DNA of 64,000 nucleotides. It comes from Henricia sp. BOLD:AAB3569. Lineage: Eukaryota > Echinodermata > Asteroidea > Spinulosida > Echinasteridae. Position 1 is the first letter of the stretch. Each line of letters begins with the position of its first letter. A model generated the notes under the pieces. The model ran no database searches, had not been told where the DNA came from, and saw nothing but the letters and a program-made list of their open reading frames with translations. The stretch spans positions 248,001 through 312,000 of the forward strand of contig JBBELK010000481.1 in NCBI GenBank assembly GCA_037783545.1. Reading direction: 5' to 3'. Positions 23,076 through 36,000 of the stretch are shown here, piece by piece. A program made the position numbers and the translations under genes.

Positions 23076-23988
23076 GTTATTCTACACAAATATACACAAT
23101 ATTTACAGCAATTCTTAGCACGGACTGCACATAATAAGACTTCTTTTATCACACTCTCAATACATGTGGTAATTCTCTGAAGTGCATCAATGCTGGCTAC
23201 GTAACATTGGTGACAGTTCCAAGAGTTGTCCGCTTGCTCACCTACAGCAAGACAAAAACCAGATGGTCCTCATTAGGAATCGAACCCAGGACCTCCGACA
23301 TGCCAGATAGGTACTGATAGCACGGTAGCATTTATTACTTAATTTAAATTCGTCTACAGTTGCTCAATCGAGCCAAATAACAATGATGTGGTGTGGTATG
23401 AAATTACCACAGAAATAAAAAGACCAAATATGACAGAAAAATTATCTGAAATTAGGATTTAAACCCGAGAGGCCGAGATCACTGAAAATGGCATCGTTCA
23501 AATTGCTTTGTTCGTTTGACACATAACAAGGTAAGTGTACTGTACAGCTTGTTGTGAATGGTACCGATATTCATTCAATCTTCGTTAAAGTAGATATGTA
23601 TGCATGTTTTATTAACTAATAACAAACTAAACACTTTGCGGCGGTTAGGCATTTTCCAATTTATTCCCATGGAGCGGGAGACTACACTGGCAGTTTTGGT
23701 TATGCAGTATATACGTGTATGTCTCTGGGGCTGGAGACTTGATGACTAGTTTTCATTTCAAGTCGTAAATCAATCTTATTTCCCAAGTCCAGTCATCACA
23801 AGTCATTTTCTCCAGAGTCAAGTCACAGGTCAAAAACCAAAAACTGACTTGACCCCAAGCCAACAAGATGATAGACCAGCTTTGCGTAATACTGACTCAT
23901 GGGCTAATTCTGTATAACCGCCCCAAGACACTCACACTTTATATGCAGTTCCCCGTCGCGAAGTGGTTCATTAATCTAAAAGGCTTAC

Positions 23989-24046
23989 CTTTTTGGTTTT
24001 CTTTATCTTCAGGTCGTCTGGCGGGGAGTGGTTCCTGCGCATCTTG
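23989..24046 (-). CDS. sgo: Shugoshin exon 7 (end of SGO box)
   Basis: 58 bases: completes Ser1032, then KMRRNHSPPDDLKIKKTKK. KMRR directly continues the SYKEP box as in other shugoshins. Acceptor CTATAG, donor AAG|GTAAGC. A further, unseen exon must supply the stop. Confidence 0.88.
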
Positions 24047-27000
24047 CTATAGAATCAAACCAAAATAAAGTGGTAAGGTCAGATATCACATTTCACTTGT
24101 TTGGAAAGTGAACGATTTGAACGGATGCTGGCATAGCCAGGAAATAAAAAGACGTGTTGGCCATAGTGGGACTTGAACCCACAACCTCCCGATTGTGAGT
24201 ACAGCTCCAGAGCCATTAGACCACATGTCTATGGTAATAAGTGCCATTTGGGATGAGTGATTGCCAGGGTTGTAACAAGTCTCACTCTGCTCCAGTCCCA
24301 AGTCAAGTCAAACTGCCTTCGAGTCCCAAGTCAAGTCAAACTGCCTCCGAGTCCCAAGTCAAGTCAAACTGCCTCCGAGTCTCAAGTCAAGTCAAACTGC
24401 CTCCGAGTCCCAAGTCAAGTCAAACTGCCTTCGAGTCCCAAGTCAAGTCAAACTGCCTTCGAGTCTCAAGTCAAGTCAAACTGCCTTCGAGTCTCAAGTC
24501 AAGTCAAACTGCCTTCGAGCCTCAAGTCAAGTCAAACTGCCTCCGAGTCTCAAGTCAAGTCAAACTGCCTCCGAGTCCCAAGTCAAGTCAAACTGCCTTC
24601 GAGTCCCAAGTCAAGTCAAACTGCCTTCGAGTCTCAAGTCAAGTCAAACTGCCTCCGAGTCTCAAGTCAAGTCAAACTGCCTCTGAGTCCCAAGTCAAGT
24701 CAAACTGCCTTCGAGTCCCAAGTCAAGTCAAACTGCTTTCGAGTCCCAAGTTAAGTCAAGCTGGCTTCGAGTCCTAAGTCAAGCCAAGTCAAACTGCCTT
24801 CGAGTCCCAAGTCAAGTCAAGTCAAACTGCCTTCGAGTCCCAAGTCAAGTCAAGTCAAGTCGAACTGCCTCAGAGTCCCAAGTCGTCATTTGACACCAAT
24901 GTTGGTCAAATCGGGTCAAGTCAAGTAGTCACGACAGTAAATTTGTTCGAGCTAGTTTTAAAAGGAGTCTAAATGCTGAAACTTGCATTCGTGTAGGGCA
25001 TTTTTGTTCTGTCAAGACATGTTCCATGTTTAAACAAAAGCTTAATCTATGGTTTCTGTACAGTGTAGTGCTGAAATTTTGGTCAAACTCAAAAATTGCA
25101 TTTAAAAGTTCTATTTCATTTTTGTCAAAAAAATGTTCAAGTCCGAGTCAAGTCAAGTCATTTGTGTTAATGACTCGAGTCCAAGTCAAGTCATTTGAGG
25201 TTCAAGTCTGAAGTCAAGTCAGTGAAGAGTGTCTAGTCATTACAACACTGGTGATCTAACCCTTGGCGGTCATGACAGGGGGCAGGTTTTCATATTTAAA
25301 TGATGTAACAATAGATCCACCGGTCTATTGGGTGGTTTTCTTACGAATTCAATAATGGCTCTTTATAAGACACCGGAGCACCTCTGCGACTGCGCCGTCC
25401 CGTCTCTTCGACTTGGATGCTCGCTTCTTCAATTGTCTCTCCCTTATCTTCGACCGCTTCTTGAAGACCTTTCCTTCCGAGGTCCTGGATATTATTTTCT
25501 CCCTCACCTCTTGGTTTTTCTTCAACTTCCAAAGCATTTGTTGTCCGCTTTTGGCCTCTCTTACTTATCTTAGCACGTTTTGAAGATGCTTTAACCGTGG
25601 TTTGTTTCTGTGGACTTAAGTCATCCAATTTAATATCATCCGTCGGCAGAGACAACAAATGTTCTGCTTCGGACTTTCTTCCTGAAGATTTTGATGCAGG
25701 TTCTAAATCCGTTAGAAGACGATCGTTGTTTTCGCAAACTTTCTTCTTTGATCGACTTTTACCCCTGCCTGAAATATTTCTCTCTCGCCGGTCAACCGTT
25801 TCACAACGCGCCTTGCGCGGAGAGTCTGGGCTATCCTCTAGCATTGTACCTGATGCAAACGTGACAACATGCTCAATTTGTATTTTTGGCGGTGGAGCTT
25901 GGTTTTCCTGGCCCAATTCTTGAATTGGTTCTTGTGGCTCTATCGGCTCAGAGCCAACATCATTTGTGAGAATTTCAGGGCACAACGAAGGCTTTGTGGT
26001 CTTGGATTTTGACTTCGCTGGCCGTTTCTTTAGTTTGCTTTTCTTCAAGTTCTTCATAGATGCTATTTTTTCTTCAAGTTCAGCCGATGCTCCCGTCAGT
26101 ACTTGGTCGGTAGAAATATAAGTACCGTCCAAGAGAACTTCTACCTCTTCAGGCATTTTGTCGCCGATACCGAGCTTAGAATTCACATCTGCAATGAGAG
26201 CTACTCTGTCTACGCTTGGAGTTTTCACAGAGCGAGCTTTTTTACTTTTTCGTTTGATCCCATCCCCCTCGTCTACTTTTTTTGGTTCCAAATGAACGCC
26301 ATAATCCACTTTCTCATTTTGCTTTATCAGCTCTTGATCCTCATTACTGCATAGCTTATCAATGTTCTGTCTGGGATCTAACTGCTCCTTGTGCATGGAT
26401 TCTGGATGCTTGGGTAAGTATTGCACCTTGTGATGCATGGGTTCTTGATTTGTGGGTTTTTGTACATTGATGGGTTCTAGCGGTTTTGTGGGCTCCTGCT
26501 GTTCTCCTTCTGTGACGGGTGGGAAAAATTTGTCATTTTGATCGCTACGGCTTGTCGGAACATCACTAGACTTCTATGTAAAAAGTAAAACAAATAAACC
26601 ATTAGATTACATACGTACATGTACATGTACATCAACGAAGTCCAATGACATTGTACCATATATTAGGAGCCACCAAGCTTCCATGAGAAATACACACATA
26701 AAGTATGGACTAAGAAAAATTGCTTCGTTCGACGATGATTCGACGAAGAGATTTCCTGATGTGAACGCACGCGCCTCTTAATTCGACGATGATTAGAATC
26801 GCTTCGTTCAATGGAGCAAATACCGGTACCTTCATTCGACGAAGGCATCGCTTCATTCGACGAAGGCATCGCTTCATTCGACGAAGGCATCGCTTCATTC
26901 GACGAAGCAAATTTGTATTGTGAACGGCTCCCTTCGTTCGACAAAGCAATTTGGCGGGCCTGTTGCACAAGCGCGTTGTGCATCGAGCGCCTATAGCAAG

Positions 27001-30000
27001 AGTTGTTTTTGACGTGCCGCTAGAAAACCACAGCGCGTCTAGACGCTTGAAGCTCAGCACTTGATGCGCGACGCACATGTACGACCTCCCACGGCTTCAT
27101 TCGATCTTCGTTAGCGGTCGATTTTTGTTCGATCTTCGTTAAGTGATATATGAATGCACGCTACATTACCTAACGATAATTACCTAATCTTCGTCGAACG
27201 AAGCGATTTCTCTAGTGAGAACGGGGGCAGAGTTATTAAGACCTAAAAGGGAACTATTTTCTAAAACCCCTGTTTAAAACCGAAGGCAGAGGTGTGAATG
27301 GCGAGCATCTGGCGCCTTAAAACCAAATCATGCTCTGGGCAGGTGGGGCTCATTATAGCCATGGGAGGCAGCTCACCTAGAAGAAGGAAAACTCTGATTT
27401 CAAACCCCCAGCCATGGGTGAACTGGTAAAACTGAGATGGTTCGAGAGCACAGGCGAGATATCGTCTACCCTGGTCTCATCGTCACGACGTCTGGCGGAA
27501 GACCCCCAACCATGGGACAACGGCAGAGGTCAACAATCTCCTTAGTGGGATACTGCGGGGCAACTCTTTGCTCTTCCAGTCGTCGGGCTTCTGCTTGCCA
27601 CTGGGCCCAAGAGGAGTGAGTCCAGAGAGTGTCACGGGCTCCTGCGCAAGGCCCCTGGCACTATAAACTCCAGCGCAGGCTCCAGATACCTCATGTAAAC
27701 TTCACAAGCATCACAAGGACCTACAACATCGGTTCCGTCTCACACAAAACAAGTCTCACGGCGATGGAGACAAGGCAACACTGGCAGGCTCGAGCGGCTG
27801 AAGCTGGCAGCTGAATCTCTGCACGTGAGCGGCCAGAGAGTGATGGTCGTATTCGTTCGCACGGAGCATCGGACAGATAAGGTCCTTCTCTGGTGACTGC
27901 TGCTCTCAATGTTCACAGAATGCCACCTGGCTATCACAAACACATTTTTTTCAGGTCTCCCGACAAATGGTTCTTCTCATGGATGCACCCTCGTTCCAAG
28001 GAATGGCACCTTATCGATTTTGTGTAAACGCGGCGCTCTGACACACATGTCATCCGAATCACCCGCGATATGCGTGGAGCAGACTGTCCCACAGACCATG
28101 TCCTCATCCGATCAAAGCTCGTTCTGCACATTCACCTGCAAAGACAGAAGACTGCGACTGAAGCCACAGAGACAGCTTGACATCCAAAAGCTGCAGAATC
28201 CTCAGAACTGTCAGGTTTTAAGCAATGCCCTCAATGAGACACTGGAGGATGACATCAGTCCACAGCTTGAGGTTGAGGACCACTGGTCTGTCCTGAAAGA
28301 AATGGTTTACGACACATCTAACTCAGTCCTTGGACACCCAAAGCAGAAACATGCCGACTGGTTTGACGAACATGATACTGAAATCACCAACCTGCTGTAT
28401 GAAACCCGTAGAGCTCACAATGCGAGGCTCACCTCTAACAGCTCAGCCGAAGCTGTTTCCCATTACAATCAGCTGAAAGCGCAACTGCTGCAAAAGTTTC
28501 GCAGGATGGAAGACTCCTGGTGGACAAACAAAGCCATGGAATTGCAACAGTTGCACGATGAGAACAATTTGCGAGGCTTTCATCAGGAACTAAGGCGTAT
28601 CTACATTGTACGGCCAAAGGCAGTCATCAAACCACCCATTTCTGTCTTCTGACGGAATAACAGTTCTCCCCAGTGATAAAGCCACCCTGGACCGGTGGAG
28701 TGTTCACTTTAACACATTGCTCAACAGATCAACAACTGTGAATCAAGACACCCTGGACCTGGTGGCTGATCATCCACAACAACCAGAACTAGCAATACCT
28801 CCTACACTTAACGAGGTTCAAGCAGTCGTGAAGAGCATGGGAAACTGGAAGGCGCCTGGCCTTGACAGTATCCCGGCAGAGGTCTACAAATATGGTGGGG
28901 ATAAACTACTGCACGCTCTTCTTGGCCTCTACAAATGCATCTGGGATCATGGAACTGTACCACAAGATTTCAAAGATGCAGTAATCGTCACAATCTACAA
29001 AAAGAAAGGTGATAGGCGTGACTGTGGCAATCATCGTGGCATAACACTCCCGTCAATAGCTGGGAAAATCCTAGCAAAAATCATTCTCAAGCGTCTGCAA
29101 GGCATTTCCAACGATGTGCTACCGGAATCCCAGTCTGGCTTCAGACCCAGCATTGGCACAATTGATTTGATCTTCACTCTCCCTCAGCTCCAAGAGAAGG
29201 CCATTGAGCAAAGGAGACCACTTTGTTGACTTCTCAAAAGCCTTTGACAGCGTCAGCTGTTTGGCCTTGTGGAAACTGTTACAACTCGTCAACATCATCC
29301 GCAGCTTCCACGACGGGATGAATGGCCAGATCTCCCTCATCGGTACCACCTCAGAATTCTTCAAAATTGACCACGGTGTGAACAGGGCTGTGTCTTAGCT
29401 CCAACACTCATAACGCTTTTTCTCGCTGCGGTCCTGGAGATCAGTTTCCATGACATCATAGATGGAGTATATCTAACAACCCGCTCTGATGGAAATCTGC
29501 TTAACCTCGCCCGCTTAAAAGCAAAGACAAAGGTGCAGCACGTCCTTATCTCCGACCTGCTGTATGCTAATGACTCCGCCTTTGTAGCCCACTCTGAAGC
29601 TGCTCTACAACGAATAGTAAACACGTACCTTTTCAGCAGCCTCTAAGGCCTTTGGCCTGTCAATCAACATCAGTAAAACTGAGGTGATGTATCAACCTGC
29701 TCCAAATACTGCTCACATCAAGCGTCTTTGAAGCAGTTCAACAACGCCATCTGCGACAAATTATGGGCATCACTTGGGAGGACCACATAACCTATAATGA
29801 GGTGCTCTCTCGTGCTCACCTGCCCAGCATTGAATCCACTCTGCTGCGGAAACAACTGAAGTGGGTGGGGCATGTTGTTCGCATGGATGAGGGCCACCTT
29901 CCGAAGACCGTCCTGTATGGAGAACTGCAAGACAGCCCACGCCCAATTGGCAGGCCAAAACTGCACTATACTTGGACGTGCTGAAACGTCACCTGACTGA

Positions 30001-33000
30001 AGGCGACATAGACTGCAAACCCTTCAAGAGCTGGGAAGCACTAGCAGCCGATCGTAAGGCCTGGCGAGCTGTCGTAGGAGCCGGGCAAATGTCGGCAGAG
30101 TCAGCGAGGGCAGCCGCAGCAGAGGCAAGACGGCAACGACGGCACGAAGCTTCAGCTTCTCGAGTGTATCACCCCAACAGTGACCAAAACAACTCACTTG
30201 TGTGTACGATCTGTGGCCGTGTATGTCGTGCCCAGATTGGCCTGGTCTCACACATGACATCAATAAACGACAGCCTAAAAAGTGACCTGGCATCTGGAAA
30301 CAGTCTTCCTCGACCACGAGGGACAGCCAAAGACATGTCAACAGTGGAAGACAGTGGCAAAGCTGATGTTTTAACTCGTCAACCGCCCCTGTGACTATAC
30401 AATGCCAGAATGAGTGGTTAAGTTGGTCACAAATAAATCTCTTAAAACCAAAGGAAATTTGTGCTTTTGATCAAGCTTTGATTTTAGGTGGAAAGTAGGA
30501 TGACAAATGTGACCTGGGGCCAATTTCATGGCGCTGCTTAAGCGCTAGCTGAAAATGTGTGCTTACTCTAGCAGAAAAGTTGTGCTATCGTTTACACTAT
30601 TTCACAGCTGCAGCGTGCTTGGAAACGGGGGCATTGTTGCGCCACTAGTGTTTAGCAAATTTTGCCTTTGAAGCTAGCAAACGTTCTCCGTTAAAAGTTT
30701 TGGAATGACTTGGCTGTACTTTAGAAGTTTTAGAGGCGGCCAATTTTACTAATGGTACTTCTTAGGATTTTGTCTGGGTGGTGCGCCCGGACAAAACTGG
30801 TAGTGGAGATTGCTGAAAATTGCCCACGTTCTGGTGAAATCAGTCAGATGTCATGCAGTCTAGGCTAAGTTTTTGCGAGCAGGTCTAGAATTAAAATACA
30901 AAATAAACCCAACAATTTCAGACAGTATCTGGCTACTGCCTAAAACTTGCTTGGCCCAGACTGTACGACATCGTCTCATTTTGCCAGAATGGGTCAATGA
31001 ATTTGAATCCGTACCTTATCTGCGTAAGAACTGATGGGATTATCATCGTTCTTGTTTGAAGACTCTAAAGTTCCAGTAGCTTTGGGCTTGAGTCCTTTGA
31101 ATATTGGAGACGGAATGGAGAAACTCTCCCCAGCTGACAAATCAAAGACTGCTAGGTCATTCATGAAGGACTCGGACAGCAAAACCGTTTTCTTGAGGAA
31201 TTTTCCGGAAGCCTTCTTAATCTCCTTCGACTTTTTGGAGATGCCGGTCTTGCTAGATTCTTTCAACATGCTTTTCTTATTGGCGATCTTGAGTGACGAT
31301 TTTGGAAGTTTGCTTTTTGTTCCCGCATCTGATTTTGGCATCGATTTGGTTTTATTTGGTTTTGGAGCTGTTTTATCTGGTTTGTCGAATTGAATGTTAC
31401 CCCAAGGGCGGATGATTTGATCGTCGTGACTTACGCGGGATTTGTTGGCCAGGCTTTGGTTCAACTCGTCCTGGGGCGTCGAGGAGGAACTAATTGCTTC
31501 TCCTGTGAGCTCCATTTCAACGGATTTATTGTTGGAAATGTTACAAGGTGGGGAATGCACAAACACGTAGCCATCCTTGCCCCTTGTCGGTGGGATGGAC
31601 ATGTACGTGGCCGGAGAGCATGTTTGGTCAACAACTTCGAAAGTTTCGTTGGCGCTGGAAGGCGCTTCTGAAGCAGGTTGTGGTAGGTCAAAAGTCGCGC
31701 GTCGCAATTTCTTGCCGGGCTGCATGACGTCAAACGTAGCACGTCGCGACTTGACAGATACGTTTTTGTCGGTACTGATTCCTGCGTGGTTCTGGACTTG
31801 GGACGCGGGGCCCGTATCTTTCTCCTGAGCATAATGCTTCATTTGAGGGGTCGTTTGAGGGGTGTGGAAACTTGGGTCAAGTTCTCGAGAATCTTCTGTC
31901 CATGTGCGGTTTGAGTCCTCGGCCAATGCTTTTTTGATGGCAGCGGGATCGAGAAACGTTGACGTGCGTGATCTTTTTATCGGTGGTTCGAGGAGGGAAG
32001 ATTGGCGTCTTGAACTGCAACCGTTGTCTGAAGATAAAAGAAAGATTACATGATTGGAAAACTTTTAAAAACAGAAACAACAGCATTATGTAACTAAAGA
32101 ATAACGTTGATAAACTGTTTTGTAGAAAATTTCAGCCACATAGACACAGTAATACTTCAGAAAACCTGACAAATCCATGCATGGTTTTTGAGCTGAATTT
32201 TCTGCAGAAATCTTTTTTTGAAAACACATTCAGTTTGCAATTTCTTCCACAAAGGTACCATTTTATACGAAAAAAATCATGTGATGTTTGTTACAATTGC
32301 TATCAAGACTTTTAGCTGGGTTTTTCTTGTCAATTCGCGAAGTAAAATTTGGAGTAGAGTACATCATTTGCAGTGACCCCAATTTGTATGCATGGATTTG
32401 TCAAGTTTATAGCAGTATTTAATAACTACACCTATGTGGCTGAAATTTCTACAGGGCAGTTTTATCAACATGGGCTTCTAATCAAAAGTGGAAATAAAGA
32501 CCTCTTTTAACAGTTTACCAATCATGTGTGCTACCTTTAACTGTAAAATCGCCTAATACTATAAAATACAAATGGGTTTGTCCATGAAGTTGGGGCACGG
32601 TGTCCACGTAGCATCGGTATAGTCTGTGTTAATTATATACTGAATATGTATTTACAACTTCAAATTGTTGTTGCAACGGATTGGTATAGTGCCCGGCTAT
32701 ATTCATTCATGTTTTCTTTGGGCAATCTCTCACTGAATATGAGATTCTTGTTTTACCTACGCTACGTGGACACCACATATGTTTAACACTGTCAAGACAT
32801 TTGACTGAGTCTGTGGTTTGGTACACCATAATGCAAGTACTTTTACTGTAGTGGGATTATGCTTTTCTTTCTGAAATGAAATATTGACTGAAGTAGCTGG
32901 GCTAGAATGAGACACAGTTTTTGAGATATGATATGTCACAAAACGTGACCCAACTTCATGGACAAACCCATATATACAAGACTTGGGATTAGCAAGAACA

Positions 33001-36000
33001 TCATACCTTTAGCTTCTATGGAATCATCAGCAAATCTTATAGGGGCATTCACACCGTCCAAGGAGAAGAAATCTTGATCCAAAACATCTTCAGTCAAAAT
33101 GTTTGACCCATCTGTGTGCACATTGCCGAACGTCTGCTCCAACTGGGGTGTCACAGTTTGTTCCCGGGGCCCGACAGATGCCTGTGATTGGACGATGGAC
33201 GTGGAGGGCAGCTGTGATTGGACGCTTGCTGGAGTTGGTTCAGACAGACTGGCGACGACTTTTGCCACGGATTGAGCCGACTGAGCAACTTCCAATCCTG
33301 CACTTTCAAGAGCAGTGGATACCAATTCGGCTTTTCGGCAAAGTTGCGACGACCTGTAATTATTTTGTTTTTAAATGTCTTAGGTCTACAAATTGTTCAT
33401 GGCCTGGTTTAAAAATCCCAATCTGGATTGGATTTCCACATGCTTTGTAACTTAATTCAAAACAAACGTCTCACCAAAAAGAAATATGAAAACACAAGTA
33501 GTATTCAATTCGAGACTTGGATTAATTAAAAATTTTACTTAGTATTTAGCTTGGCTAGAAAAATGACTTATCTCGTATTTAAATGTCTCCTAAGATTTTT
33601 ACTTTATACTAAGATAAATTGTGAAATCACAAATTTACGCAGAGCGCAAACTCCATAAACAGCCAACTGCGTGGGACGCGCATAACCCGCGCCTTCTCGC
33701 GAGCATATTTCCGCAAAACGTGCTACACGCACACCCAAACAAAACCGGACAAAATTAGCAGCAGTGTACGTGTGCTGTACATGTATGTATAATTAGCCGC
33801 TTACGAATTGAATACCGATTTTGGCTAAGAATTTTGTTGCAGCCAAAAACTAAGTATTGAATTGAATACCGCCCAGGCAAAAAACAAACGTAATGAAAGT
33901 AAATAAAAGTATGTATTACAACTCAGTGACTGAGCTGTTTTTGTGTCAGAGAGTTTTTTACACAGAGTTTCTCTGTCTTGTAAAACAAATTGGCCAACTG
34001 ACTTTAAACGCATGCAAAACGGGCATTTTACCCCTCATTTTGCTTTTCGACACTCCCAAACGAATCGTCATCAGAGGTTAATGATGTCCGTGGCAGGATC
34101 CCGAGGCTGCTATTGCGAATCGGGAGCGATGAACAAAGATCAAGTGCCTGACTCAGTGAGGTCACGGCATCGAGAAGATTTGTGGTCACTTTGGTCAAAA
34201 CCTGCTTGATGTTATGAAAACGGTGCTGAAAATCAAACAAAATAAAGTGAAAATTCATGTGGGCACTTCCATGAAGAGGTACCGGTACAACGTGCAACGT
34301 GCCAAAGCCAGAGAATTACATAATTGTCGATTGATCGTAGCGGTTTGATTGCAAATGCCCTCTAGCGGCGTGGCATACATTTGCATTGTGAAAATAACGT
34401 ATCAGGACAGAATTTTCTTGGAAAGAATTTTCCGCATAACATTGTGAAAAGCATTTTGACAGAAATCAATAAGCCCTCTTACAGAAACACAGCAATACTT
34501 GCGGGTACATTGTACTACAAACAATCGTCAGAAAATAAACACCAAAGGCTAGGAAAAAATACCATCCCACGCAGTCTCACGATGGTTTGCACGTGGTACA
34601 ATATCTAAAAAGGAGCACCGCGCTCCAGCCACGGATTCTGTTCAGTTTCCTAGGTCAATTTCATCCCACCAAAGCTGTTGTCTTGTTCATTTTGACAAAT
34701 GAATTGTGTAAACAAACTTTTACCGAACCGAACCCAAACTTACGGACTTCGTTACAGCTAGCCATTAACAATTTGTCAAATTTAAATGTATTTACATGGA
34801 GCTTAAAGAGGTATTTTCAAAGTACTGTAAATGTAAGTGCTGTACCTACATTGATAATGAATGAGTCCACAACGCCGCAGGAGATGTGATTGGTCGGATT
34901 GTCCTGTGGGAACTGTACGTGACTTGCATCACACACGGGCGTGCAAAGCAGGTACCTAGCGCTCGTTGGCTCAGTTGACAGTTTGTTTTCGATTTGTTTT
35001 CAAAATGTTTACGTGTAGAGTGGGGCACGGGTAATGAAGTTGTGACGTTGCATGTTCTGGTCAACAACTTGCATGTAATGAATGTAGCAGTAGCCAGTTC
35101 GAAAAAGGCTTTATGGCAAGACAAAAGGCATAACGTTCGCCCAGCCTTTATATACTCCACTCAAGACGCCCGATTATCCCACATTTTACCAAACAATATA
35201 ACCCCAAAGCCATAAAGCCTTGCCAAAAGGCTAGGTTTGGCATGGACTTTTTTTGGACACCCATGGACACACATTGGGAAAATTGAAACAGCCACTCACA
35301 ATACAATCTTTCTCGGCTCGTCTAGTTATGTTTGCGTGCTGCGTGAGGCTTTGTTTCTCTCGTTGCAAGTCGATGATAGCCTGGTGTGCCACCCGAGTGT
35401 CGTGCTTGGAGACCGCTAAAGCCTTTGCTAGGGACTGGTTGTTGGACCTCAGGCTTGCTTTCAGGATAAACGATGCGCTGGTTCCTGCATAAACAGTTGA
35501 TATTTAAGACTTTAAAGGGCCCCTTATTTGGGATTTTTATTAATGAAATCTATGCTATAAAACCAATATACTCAGTTACATTGATTAAAATTATATTTGG
35601 AGCTTGTTTTGGAGGTCAAAACAAAGGTTTTTAGTTTTTATGCTAATGAAAATATGCATATTCATGACCAAGGTCACGACGTCACAAGAGGCAAACACAG
35701 GAAAATCACATCCAACTGTGCACAAAAGATTCCACCTTTTTCTCAAACGTGCTGGAACTTTTGTAATCCATGACTGTTTGAGTTTGTTCCACATGTTTCC
35801 TGTTGTAAGCCATGACGAAACTGGGGGAGTAAACAGCAGCAATTTGCCACAAGTCCAACTTGAAGTCTTATGTTTTTTCTTAACTTTTCCTTTCTGTCTT
35901 CCTTGCGTGATGCACTCCAAACAGCGCCCTCTGTCTGTGGTTTATTGCAATGAAATCTTCAAAGTTGAAAAAAGCTACCTTTTATTGATTTTTACATCCA

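Noticed and set aside
18900-23980. Terminal exon of shugoshin
   Set aside because: A short phase-0 exon must exist here or be missing, but no candidate stood out from chance acceptor sites.
24241-24777. Long open frames in the AAGTC array
   Set aside because: The 28-base unit contains no stop in these frames, so openness is a property of the satellite; the peptides are repeats of one 28-residue period.
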